From Lactuca virosa (taxonomy: Eukaryota; Streptophyta; Magnoliopsida; Asterales; Asteraceae): 64,000 nt of DNA. The position numbers and the translations under genes are program-made. The notes below the pieces were generated by a model. That model was not told the origin of the DNA, ran no database searches, and saw only the letters and a list, made by a program, of their open reading frames with translations. Below, in pieces: positions 44,160 through 54,562 of the stretch (position 1 is the first letter of the stretch; each line of letters opens with the position of its first letter). The stretch covers positions 76,363,695 through 76,427,694 of the forward strand of contig CAKMRJ010004445.1 of NCBI GenBank assembly GCA_928212115.1. Reading direction: 5' to 3'.

Positions 44160-45110
44160 ATCCTCATAGTGATACAACCAATAAACGACGTTGGCTCTCA
44201 ACAAACGGGCGATCTAAAACCAACAGCGTCTACGACTGCAGCAGAAGACCTGTTTCAAACACCAGTGACGGCAACCAACAACCATCACTGCGAGTATAGA
44301 ACACAGGCCCCAACCCAGGTGCTTATGGAACATATCCTGCTGATTACGGAGCTAGTACTCCAGAGCAGTTTTTGGAAACGGTCGTTGGATGGTTCACTGC
44401 CTCAGACGGTGATATCACATCCTGATCTGTTGCAGGGGCCTCAGTATGACGGCACAGAGGTACTCACTATCTCCAACTCTCGTAAGAGGAACACACCTCA
44501 CCACGCGGAGGATGAGATAGAGGTACTCTCAAGAATCCTACTCAATATTAGTTTCTCGAGCAGCGATCCCAGACCATCGAAGTGGGATCCACGAGACCCA
44601 CTCCTAATATCTGGATTCATTCGTAACACGATAATCCATCGAATATATATTGACAATGGTAGTTGCTATGATATACTCTATGAGCATTGTTTTAGGCAAC
44701 TACTAGATGCGTGGAAGGAGGGACTACAGCCCCGAACTGGTGGGCCATTGGTAGGATTCACCGGACATAGTTTGTGGCCATTGAGCACTATTCGGTTGCC
44801 CTTAACGTTGGTCAGTCACGACGAAAGGGACCGAATCACACGAACAACCGAATTCTCTGTGATCCGGCATCTAGCAGAACACAATATTATGCTCGGACGG
44901 TCGGCAATCTCCTTACTACACCTCGTACCATCGACGATCCATGGCATAGTTAAATTTAGCACACGCCAGGGATCAGCGACGATCCTCCCCACAAACACCA
45001 GGGCACAGCATTGCCACCAGATCATAGCCACTCCCGAGCTTGTGTGAGCACCAAAGAAGTTCAAGGAGGGATGTTCCACCGAGCAACACCAAATAAACAT
45101 GGAATATCCA
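44160..45110 (+). pseudogene. Gag remnant fused to protease
   Basis: A 305-codon open stretch (44130-45047). The first 130 or so residues are unrecognisable gag debris, far too short for a capsid. From about 44590 it reads as retropepsin: DPLLISGFI, then YIDNGSCYDILYEHCF (active-site DNG at 44652-44660 where DGG/DTG is usual), then LPLTLV and IMLGRSAIS. So gag is deleted and the protease retained, with an altered catalytic triplet. Confidence 0.68.
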
Positions 45111-45989
45111 TAACAACTCGTGCGAATCGGTTCTCACTTATCAGACAAGACCAGGGCACGGCTGGTAGCACTCCTAAAGCAATATTCCACCATTTTTTCC
45201 CGGAAACAAACAGATCTGATAGGTGTTGATCCACAGGTTATAGAACACAGCCTTAATATCACGCCTGGAAGCAATCCTGTTAAACAAAAGAAGAGGGGCC
45301 AAGCAGCAGAACGGAACAGGACCATAAATGCTGAAGTGGCTGATCTGGTGAACGCTGGCATACACAAGGAGGTAATGTTCCCAACATGGATTGCAAATCC
45401 TGTCATGGTAAAGAAAGCCAATGGGTCATGGCGAATGTGCATTGATTACTCAGACCTTAACAACGCCTGTCTAAAGGATTGTTATCCTCTCTCGGAGATT
45501 GATCAGAAAGTCCAATCGATCGAAGGTTTTCAGCTCAAATGTTTCCTTGATGCGTATAAGGGCTACCATCAGGTACAGACGAAATGAGAGGACGAGGCAA
45601 AAGCTTCCTTCCACACTAAAAAGGGCACTTTTTGCTACCAGAAAATGTCGTTTGGGCTAAAAAATGCGGGTGCTACCTATCAAACGCTCATGCACAAAGT
45701 ATTCTCCGATCAAATTGGTAGGAATACCGAAGTCTATGTCGATGACATGGTAGTTAGGATCCGCAATGAAGAAACATTACTCCACGACGTGGAAGAAACT
45801 TTCCAAATGCTAGCTAAAGCGAAGATGAAGTTAAACCCAGCTATGTGTACTTTCGGGGTAGAAGAAGGGCAATTCCTTGGGTATTAAATATCCAAGGATG
45901 GGATTCTACCAAATCCCACCAAAATCCAGGAGTTCCTAGAGTCGAGGACTCCTCACAACCGCAAGGGTGTACAGGAGATCAACGGTAGG
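45111..45989 (+). pseudogene. Gypsy reverse transcriptase (Tat type)
   Basis: Reads PGSNPVKQKKRG, FPTWIANPVMVKKANGSWRMC, IDYSDLNNACLKDCYPL, FLDAYKGYHQV, MSFGLKNAGATYQ and EVYVDDMVV (YVDD at 45735-45746). The same frame is kept throughout, with in-frame stops at 45585-45587 (TGA) and 45885-45887 (TAA). All RT core motifs are present. Confidence 0.87.
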
Positions 45990-46980
45990 TTGATGGCGTT
46001 GGGAAGATTCATCGCCAAATCTGCAGAAAAAGTGCTTCCTCTGTACCAAACACTTAAAGGGTGCCTATACAAAAAGCAGATCAAGTGGACAGAAAAAGCA
46101 GATGCGACATTGCAGCAACTGAAAGATGCCTTACGCCAACTATCGGCTCTCGCCTGCCCGCTACCAAGGGACACACTACAGATGTATTTAGCACCTTCCG
46201 AAGAAGTTATCTCCTCTGTGTTAGCGGTGGAGAGGGAAGGACAGAAGGTCCCCATCCATTTTGTTAGTAGGGCCCTACAAGGACCAGAGGTCAACTACCC
46301 GGCCTTAGAAAAGCTGGTCCTCGCCCTGGTATACGTTGTCAGATGACTACAGAGGTATTTTCAAGCCCACAAGGTGGATGTTCTGACTAGTTACCCGATA
46401 AAGCAAGTGCTGCTAAGGCCGGAAAAGTCCGGGCGCCTGGCCAAGTGGGCCGTAGAATTAGGCGAACATGATATTCATTACTACCCCTGGACTAGCATCA
46501 AGGCCCAGGCCCTCGCAGACTTCCTGGTTGAAATTCCAGATACCATTAAGGGAGTGCCGACGACAATCTCCGTCGACCCACTCGAGCCTGAAGCTGGCAA
46601 AGAACTCTGGAAGCTATACACCGATGGCGCAGCAAGTAAGGAAGGCTCAGGCGCAAGCCTGATCCTCCAAATCCCCAATGGCAAATAGATCACTTAGGTG
46701 GTGCAATTCGACTTCCAAGTATCTAACAACGAGACAGAGTACGAAGCACTCCTGGCGGGTCTGAGGCTGGCCAAAGAGGTTAGTGCAAAGCAACTAGCAG
46801 CCCTCAGTGATTCATTACTTATCACAAACCAGATAAATGGAACGTATGAGGAAAAAGATTAAAGGATGCAGAAATACCTAGACGCAGTCCGCAACCTGAC
46901 AAGCACTTTCAAAAGTTTCTCACTACAACAAATCTCTTCGGGAAAGAATGCAAGGGTGGATGCTCTTAGCAAGCTAGCCT
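45990..46980 (+). pseudogene. Two RNase H domains
   Basis: First RNase H: LGRFIAKSAEKVLPLYQTL to HFVSRALQGPEVNYPALEKL (45990-46346), then the ADFLVEI segment. A second, plant-type RNase H starts at about 46605 with LWKLYTDGAASKEGSGA and continues ETEYEALLAGLRLA, NQINGTYE and NARVDALSKLAS. The duplicated RNase H supports the Tat/Ogre assignment. In-frame stops occur at 46344, 46686, 46698 and 46858, again with no frame change. Confidence 0.82.
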
Positions 46981-48314
46981 CAACTTCTTATGATCACTTA
47001 GCAAAGAAAGTGCTAGTTGAAGTGCTCCCGGAGAGAAGTATCGATAACCAACGGGTTAATATAGTATCGACTACACCAGAATGGACTAAACCATACGTCG
47101 ATTACTTACGCCATCGCGTGCTCCCGGATGACTCAGAGGAGGCGAGAAAAGTCAAGATCAGAGCGTCGCATTTTGCAATCAGAGACAACCAACTGTACCG
47201 ACGAGGATATTTAAGCCCATGGCTAAAGTGCATCTCTAAAACAGAAGGGCAGATGTTCCTAGAAGAAAGTCATTCTGGAGACGCGGCGGTACATGAAGGC
47301 ACTCGAGCACTCATAGGAAAAATACTCCTCCTAGGAGTATATTGGTAAGACGTTTACAACGACGTCGTAGCCCTAACCAAGAAATGCAAAGAATGTCAGG
47401 CATTCGCTCCTTTTCAAAATCAACCACCCATGTTGTTGACCAGCATCACCAGCCCTTGGCCTTTCCACCAATGGGGGATTGACATAGTGGGAACTTTCCC
47501 ACTAGCACCCACGGGTGTGAAATTTTTGTTAGTAGCGGTGGACTATTTCACTAAATGGATAGAAGCAGAACCACTGGCCACCGTCACCGGCAAGCAAATG
47601 ATAAAGTTCATGACCAAGAATATATTGGCCTGTTTTGGCACCCCTAGAATCCTCATCAGTGATAAAGGCACGCAATTTGAAGGAATTCCCTTCAAAGAGT
47701 GGTTCGAAGACAAGAGAATCCACCACCGATTCACGTCAGTGGCACACCCTCATGCCAAAGGACAAACTGAGATATCGAACAAAACCATAGTCAATGGCTT
47801 GAAGAAAAGGTTACTCAGATCAAATTCCGCCTGGATGGATAAGCTCCCGACAGTACTATGGTCGTACCGTACCACAGCAAGGTCAAGCACGAGAGAAACG
47901 CCATTTAGTCTAAACTATTAGACGGAAGCAGTCCTCCCATTGGAAATAGTGGTCGGCTCCCTGCGAACAGAGAGTTTCGAGGAAGCAGCCAACGAAGAAG
48001 GGCGACGCGAGGACCTGGATATGCTCGATGAAAAATGTGAGGCAGCACAGATGCACCAAGCACTATACAAATCACGAACTGATATCTATTACAACCGCCA
48101 TGTCCGGGTCAAGAACTTCAAGGGTGGAGAATGGGTGCTAAGAAAGAACGAGTCCAGTCATGCTCAATCACTGGGGAAACTCAGTGTCACTTGGGAAGCA
48201 CCATACAAAATTATGGAATCCCATAAGAATAGTGCTTATGTCCTAGAAGCTCAGGACGGGCATGCCATTCCAAGAACTTGGAATGCGCAGAGCCTACGAC
48301 ATTTTTATTCTTAA
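46981..48314 (+). pseudogene. Gypsy integrase (Tat type)
   Basis: The zinc-binding region at about 47265-47405 has HSGDAAVHEG, then CKECQAFAP. The core at 47430-47921 reads HQWGIDIVGTFPLA, ILISDKGTQFEG and GQTEISNKTIVNGLKKRL, giving D, D and E. The C-terminal part (47940-48314) has RHVRVKNFKGGEWVLRK and ends TWNAQSLRHFYS. Same frame as RT; stops at 47346 and 47919. No chromodomain. Confidence 0.85.
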
Positions 48315-49088
48315 ATCGAGCGTTAAAGATAGATTCAATGCTAGAAAAGGCATTTTGTATTAGTTTTGACATATAAATGTAACTAGAAAAAACTATTTTA
48401 CCATCTTCAGTCTTATAACGCTCCAACATTAAAACTAGAAAAAATATAGAAAGCAATTCAGATGCTTCTTATTTTCAAGCTAGAAAAGTAAAAAAAAGAG
48501 GTTGTGTACATTTACCGTGTGACAACAAGGACTTATCATCCAACATCACACGAGCGAAATTGCTATAAGGAGGCAGCTGGGGGGTTTGTATAAAAAAGGC
48601 TCATAAACTTTCTCCCAAAACATGTTCATCAATTACATTATAGCAAACATACGAAAGAACATGTGACATATGTGTAGAAGAGTCCTAACCTTCCACTAAG
48701 AAGAAAAACAAAACCGGTTGAGCCTCAAGATGACGTCTTGGCTACACCTAGGGTCTTTAAGCAGCAAATTAGAACAAATTTCTCAAAGACCAGCATTACG
48801 AAAGCATAAAGAGTTCACCAATAAAAGAACTCAACCCAGGGGTATAAGAAAACCCTGCATAAATACCATGGGATGGCCAACATAAACCATACATGAATCA
48901 ACCAAAAAAACAAACATGTACGGTAACAAGAAACATTCATACCCACAAGTTAAAAGTGAACATTGTCAAAGGCACCAGACTCCCGAACTTTCAGACTGCC
49001 ACTAAGGGCAGCAAAGACAAAAAAACAAAGAAAGAAATAGAAAACATTGTTCATAGGAGTTACATCAAAACAAACCAAATAAATAGCG
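48315..49088. other. Spacer after Tat-type pol
   Basis: No coding support on either strand. An A-rich stretch near 48400-48500 is the only feature. Confidence 0.5.
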
Positions 49089-51325
49089 CTACTTATGGGC
49101 AGGGGTGTTACCATCACCGGGTGAAGAGCTTAGGCCAGGGCCAGACCCATCGCTCTGAATGTCTTGACAAAGATCGTGGAGCCCAGCCATGGCCACACTG
49201 CCCAGGAGGATATATACAACAAAATCTGTTTCAGTAAAAGTCGCCATGGCATCTCCCGTCTCATGGGTCTTAGTGGGCACGTCCACCTTAGCCTCTGGAT
49301 TAAACTCCCCGGAAATCACCAGCACTTTTGCAGCTCTCTTTTCCTGCTCCATTCCTGCCACCACACAAGTTACCTGCACATGCACCAAGCCTTGAAGAAA
49401 TTGAGGGTTCTCGATCACCCTGCCCACAACTCAGCTGAGCCCATCGCTAAGGATCCATGAAATATCCCTCTACGGCACCCTTTTTGCAGCGTTCTCAGCA
49501 ACCGGATAAACCTCTAGTTATGCCGTCCACTCGCTTAGACCAGCATTCTCAAAACTCAGGGCTCTCATGCGATCATTCAAGCGTCTCACCTCTTCCTCCA
49601 GCTTTGCCACTAGTTATTTAAAGCTTGCCTTCTCGAGCAGCGCCAACTCCTGCTTGGCCTCCCAGCTATGCTTGCCGGCTTCTATCTTTGCCACCTGGGC
49701 TTTCAGATCTTCACATTCAATGCTCTTCCTGTCATCAGACTGGATGGTCTCCATATCGAAGATGCATTTAGCAGCTGCGACCAAGTAAGATGACACTTAG
49801 GCGGCGACATAGCGTAAGCCGTCGGCCATGTGCTCATCTGATAGGATAGTTAAAACATCAGTTGTAGCAAGAGGAAAAGCGTGCCGACACCACTCAAGAG
49901 CAGTGTCGTGATCGGAGACAAGGTCTTGGGAAGTTATCCTCCAAGATGTCTTGTAGGCATCCGGATGAGAACCTACGAAAAGGGGGATGGTTGCGGTTTT
50001 ACCAGAAGTAGTTGATGCGAGACCTTGGGAAGGCGAAGACCCAGTCTTCGCCTTGGCTCCTCCAACAGTGGGAACATGGTCGGTCTTTTTTGTTCTTTCT
50101 TCCTCTGTATGACTAGGCCGTTCAGTCACCCTGATTTGTGCCTCCTCCAGCAGTTTCGGAGGAATTTCATCGGGTGCACAGTTGGAACTCTTGGTACCTC
50201 CAAATAAGAAACTCGGATTACGTTTCTTACGAAGAGGGGGCCCGGTGCTAGCCATCTCAGTTCGACTACCGGAAGAGGCTTCCAAGAAAGCAAAACTCCT
50301 CTTGACACGACGAAGACTCCTCGGGGACCCAGAAGGTGTAGGATCCTTCTGAGAAGCACCAGTAACAACAATGTCCTGTAGATCTGAATCCTCACCGGCG
50401 CTGGTAGTACTGTCAGAACTTATGGTAGCTTCGATCCCTCGACCAGAAAATAGGGGGTGGAAGAGCCTCCACAAGATCGACGTCGCGACACTGAAGTTCA
50501 CCGTCGAATAAACCCTGAAGAGCTTTCTCTAAAGAAACAACCTCCTCCATACCTGGCAACAAAACAAAAAACAACGGTGGTTAACCAAAATATCGATTTA
50601 AACATGCTTTGTCGATTAAAAAGGGGGAAGGGAGCAAGAGAAAACAGTCTGAGAAGCACAATACACTCTTTATGGATGAAAAACTCGGGCATCTTCCCGC
50701 GAGCCCTCCAAGTGGTGCTCATTCCGCCAGCGGCCAAGAAGCAGTCAAGCCAATCTTCACCATTAATGTTGATCTTCTCTAGGACATCATCCAGTTCCTT
50801 GTCAGCACCAAAAAGTGTTGGAGCGCGGTCGACATACACCTTATCCCTTGGGTAACTGAGCACCACGAGGTCGCTGTTCACCCATAAAAACTTCTCCTGC
50901 TAGTTCTTCTTGGACTTTTTATCGTGGATAAGAGTAGGGAATCGTTGCCGCCGAGAAAGGGTTCGAGTCCCCGACTGAGTAGAGGCATTGAAGAAGTACT
51001 TGAATGTCGGAACAATTGGTAGGCGGCCTAGGGCACGGCAGATGAGTTCAAAAACCACTATCTTGTTTATAGCAATAAGGGTTAGCTCTCTCACGGAAAA
51101 CTCATATTCCCGGATAATCAGGTTGAAGAATTCTGAAGTAGGCAAACATAGACCCGCTTCGAACAAGGTGATTGGAATGCCGACTTTACCCTCAGGAGGA
51201 CTGTAAAGAGATGCATCAGGAAGGGGGATTTGCACTCTGTGTTCGAGGACAAACCCGAATCGGAACTCAAAAGATTCCCATTCTTCGGTGGTAAGATCTA
51301 TTCCCAAGGAACGAGCGGTAGCCAT
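49089..51325 (-). pseudogene. Antisense gene of the Tat-type element
   Basis: Runs against pol. It starts at 51325 (MATARSLGIDLTTEEW) and reads LPDASLYSPPEGKVGIPIT and GRLPIVPTFKYFFNAS, like the domain called putative gypsy-type transposase in plant annotations. After a TAG at about 50899 the same frame continues (WVNSDLVVLSYPRDKVY) to about 50665. An intron-like GT...AG segment (about 50662-50553, acceptor TTGCCAG) then separates it from a Ser/Pro/Lys-rich frame (50501-49797) and a short helical segment (49796-49614). A further open stretch at 49427-49089 may be its end. Antisense genes here are known for Tat-group elements; their function is not established. Confidence 0.65.
50553..50662 (-). 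other. Candidate intron of the antisense gene
   Basis: Minus strand donor within AGAGTGTATTG, T-rich interior, acceptor GTTTTGTTGCCAG. The upstream frame ends in unlike hydrophobic codons if unspliced. Confidence 0.45.
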
Positions 51326-51590
51326 GGAAAAATATGAAGTAAGGGTCGAAAGGGTTTTGTTTGGGGAAAGAAGGCAAAGAGAGAAAAGTAGAAATGTAAG
51401 GAAGAAACGCCAGGAGGAACAGAGGTTTACATGCTACTAAAGGGGCAACAAACCGTTTTCATGACGAAACCACCAAAGAACGGCGATTTCGCCCTGCCAA
51501 CTGCATAAGCTATCAGTAGCAGTCTGCCACATGTCTATGAATAGACCAGAACAACTCTGCTACGTCATGAACGTAGAAGCCTACAGGTCT

Positions 51591-51598
51591 AAGGGACT
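51591..51598 (+). other. Polypurine tract of the Tat-type element
   Basis: AAGGGACT just before the 3' LTR; short and weak. Confidence 0.5.
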
Positions 51599-52141
51599 TG
51601 TTAACATTACCATGAATAGTCACTTTAAATGTAGAGGAAAGTACAAACGAGACGTTATCTCACCATAACCTTGGCCAAGTCCCGACCTTGGCCTAAGTGA
51701 TCCAGCACCGGGGTGACAGTTTGTTCACCTTCATGAGGAACGAATATTCCCCGTGATCTTCTCATTCACTCACGACCAATCAGGACATGACAAGAAGCTT
51801 AGGTGATGCCCAGAACTGACGTCACCAGGCAGTTAGTTAACGTGGGCATGATTCTCCCAGTCAGAGGAGGCTACGTCTTACACTCATTGGACGAGGTCCC
51901 CACGATTCGTTAGTAACAGGTATAAAAGGATCTCTTCCGCCTCAAGGAAGGGATCCATCTTCTCCCTCACGAATTTTACCCTAAAATTCTCTCTCTTAGA
52001 AAACTAACTTGATCATCGGAGTGACGTCCCGAGAGAACACATGTACGTCATTTAATGATTCTTCTGTGTTGTGTTCTCAGGAAAGCTTCCAGGACAGATC
52101 TATCATCCAGCATCCAAACCCCTGTAGAGCATGTCACAACA
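51599..52141 (+). repeat. 3' LTR of the Tat-type element
   Basis: TGTTAACATTACC to CATGTCACAACA, 543 bp, homologous end to end with 43597-44140. Confidence 0.92.
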
Positions 52142-52146
52142 TTTAT

Positions 52147-53764
52147 TATTCATCATTTTTCATATGTCATTTGCATACCGAGATCTCTGTTTAGAGAGTA
52201 TCTGGATGAACCGGTTCTAGGCTTCGACGTGGAAGACATCGGCCATGAATAGGGTGGTAGAGTAACGTTAACGGTGATATGTGTGGATCAATCTTTCTTC
52301 AAGTGTAGAGCAAAGGGTATTTTTGGACTCATGAATAGGGTGTTGGAGTAACGTTGACCAATTTTCTGGAAGGACTTCAGATATGGTTGGGAAGGAGTTA
52401 GTCTGACCTCGGTTCTAATGGCATTCAAAAAGTTTGGTTCAATTAATTGAGCAATTGTAGGATCAGGCCGATTATTTAAACTGGAAAATTTCCTTGAGAA
52501 GGTTTTATGGTTGGGATGTTTATTGATATGGATGGTGATCAAGTTGGAAAGTTTAGGGTCTAGACGCTATGGATTGTGAATGTATAGTAAACGTCTTGAA
52601 GTCGTTAGGAAGGGGCTAATTCCAAGTGGGGGGAACTGTTTGGAAATATCAGTAATAATTTCAAATGCAGATTAACGTGGAATTCGTATCTAAGGGCAAT
52701 AGAATAGTTGGTTTTTTTTATCATAATCGGGGAATCAGAGATTAAGGATTTGGGTTATCTCGGTTGGGGATCTGACTCATATTGATCTTCGATTAAGTAT
52801 TCTTGTAGATGGTTGGAAAAACCATGGTTAGGGCCCATGGCAGTTGTGGAAGTGTTGTGAGAAAGTGAGAAACCGTGAGCTTCTCATCTCGATGGTTGGA
52901 TGGTGTCATGATGTATTGTGAACTAGTGGCGGAATGATCCATATGGGAGAGACCCGTTTGTCAATTGATTGAGGCTCTTAGGTATCGGATCGTTAGTTCG
53001 CTTGGCATGTTTGTGTGTTAGTTCATTATGGGAGTCGAAAGACTTAGTGATCAAATATGGTTTGGATCATGTGGGCAGTTAAGGGTTGTTGGAAGTAATA
53101 CTAGTTCATCAGAAGTCTATTGTGGAGTGTTTGCATTATGAATCTCGTTTTCTTGCGGGATATTTATTAGGATTTTGGTTACCAATATTGGGTATTGGTT
53201 ATGGGATCTCGAATAATGAAGCTTTTTGTGAATGCCTCGAGTAATTTATCAGCTGGAGGTACACCTGAGTTGATAAGGGATTTGGATGCAACGTGAAATT
53301 CTTGGTGCAGACCATCATTATGCTCGTGGGAGCAGTGGGTTACTGATGACTTGTTAGGAAGTCAAGTGTGTATTTAAGGCTTTTGGGCACAGTTTATAGA
53401 TTCTGGATTGGGTGAAATTTGTGATCGGTATGTTTTGAGTATTCTTTCCACATGTTTGGGTGGTGTTCCTAGTTAGGGACTAGTAGAAGGTATGACAAAT
53501 GGATGATCATTAGTCTTAGAGCATGGTTTCTAAAGATAGTCATAGCGAATGAGTATTCTCAAATTATTAGGTTTTTTGTTGGCAGATGTGGGTTTCTGAG
53601 TGGTCTTTCGAGTTTTCTTTATAAGATGCCTAGGTTTTGAAGTGGTTAATGGGAGTTGTGGAATATGTTGACGTTGTTCGTATTCCACTACAATGGTTAT
53701 TTAGTCGAGACTCGTGTTGGGAGTCGCCTTGTTTTAAAGTGGAGGGTAAAACAGTAGTGAATAG
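52147..53764 (+). other. Old gypsy-related debris, right part
   Basis: The plus strand resembles 8672-10075 in base composition and word use, but I recognise no coding domain, LTR end or primer site. Confidence 0.35.
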
Positions 53765-54072
53765 GCAGAGGTTGTAGATAGCTTAGAGTCGACAGAAGAG
53801 CTATGCTGACAAACATCGATCCGAGTTGGAGTTCTAGGTCAGCGATATGGTATTACAGAAGATATCACCCTACAAGGGTATAATACGCTCCAAGAAGAGG
53901 GCAAGTTGGGGGACCGATATTTTGGGTCGTTTCCAGTGTTGGCAGGTAGCCTATCGATTGGATCTACTTGAGGAGCTCCGTAAAATTCACAACACCTTTC
54001 ACATTTCTCAGCTACGGAAGTATGTTGTTGATGAATCAGCAGTGGTTCCTTTAGATGATATTCAGCTCGGGG
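53765..54072 (+). pseudogene. Chromovirus integrase C-terminal fragment
   Basis: Readable as QKSYADKHRSELEF, a TAG, then MVLQKISPYKGI, YRLDLLEELRKIHNTFHISQ and VVPLDDIQLG. It parallels 57040-57335 closely but lacks a chromodomain. It is cut off by gag-end sequence at about 54072, so it is the tail of another element copy. Confidence 0.78.
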
Positions 54073-54562
54073 ATGCGCTTTCCAGCTCACAGCCGAGGAG
54101 GCCATGACAGCACCAGATGTGGTGGCTGGTATGTTTCTGTCCTTATCTTATTGATTATATCTAATTTATGCTTATGTGTTTGTACTTATGTTAGGTATGT
54201 TCTTAGTGAACTCCTTACATGCGCTAGTATTGTTTGACTCGGGGGCGAGTTGGTCTTTTGTCTCTCGATCTTTTAGTAGGGAGTTCGATTTGCCCTTAGG
54301 AGAGCCAGAGTGTCTGTTGTGAGTCTCCATTGCTAATGAACATGGGCTTCCTCCTTCTTCAATCTATCGGGGTAGCGTTCTGGAGATCTTCGGGGTATCT
54401 TTCCCAATTGACTTGATTCTGATTCCCATGGGGGATGTTTGTGTGATAGTGGGTATGGACTGGCTGAGTCATTTCGGTGCCATGATCGACTGCGAGGGTC
54501 AGCGTGCAGTAGTTTGAACCCCAAGTGCGGGAGAACTGGTTATCTACAGTGAGGGCACCAAG
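54073..54562 (+). pseudogene. Chromovirus gag end and protease, with intron-like gap
   Basis: Gag end: AFQLTAEEAMTAPDVVA up to 54128. Then 66 bp of T-rich DNA (54129-54194, GT...AG), then MFLVNSLHALVLFDSGAS, where DSG (54236-54244) is the retropepsin active site, and VGMDWLSHFGAMIDCEGQ. Removing the 66 bp would keep one frame. Stops (TGA) at 54320-54322 and 54514-54516 disable it. The bulk of gag is missing to the left. Confidence 0.75.
54129..54194 (+). other. Intron-like 66-bp segment
   Basis: Begins GTATGTTTCTGTCC and ends TTATGTTAG. It lies between gag-end codons and protease codons in the same frame. GGTATGTT occurs at both edges (54128 and 54194). Confidence 0.5.

Larger units (their letters stand above)
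43597..52141 (+). mobile_element. Tat-type Ty3/gypsy element with antisense gene
   Basis: LTRs at 43597-44140 and 51599-52141 (about 6% different by rough hand comparison) have flanks GTTAT and TTTAT, a one-mismatch 5-bp duplication. The primer site contains TGGCGCC rather than the iMet type. Pol order is protease, RT, RNase H, a second plant-type RNase H, then integrase. A long spacer with a minus-strand gene lies before the 3' LTR. These traits together mark the Tat/Retand/Ogre group. Gag is almost wholly missing, and pol has many nonsense codons. Confidence 0.85.
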
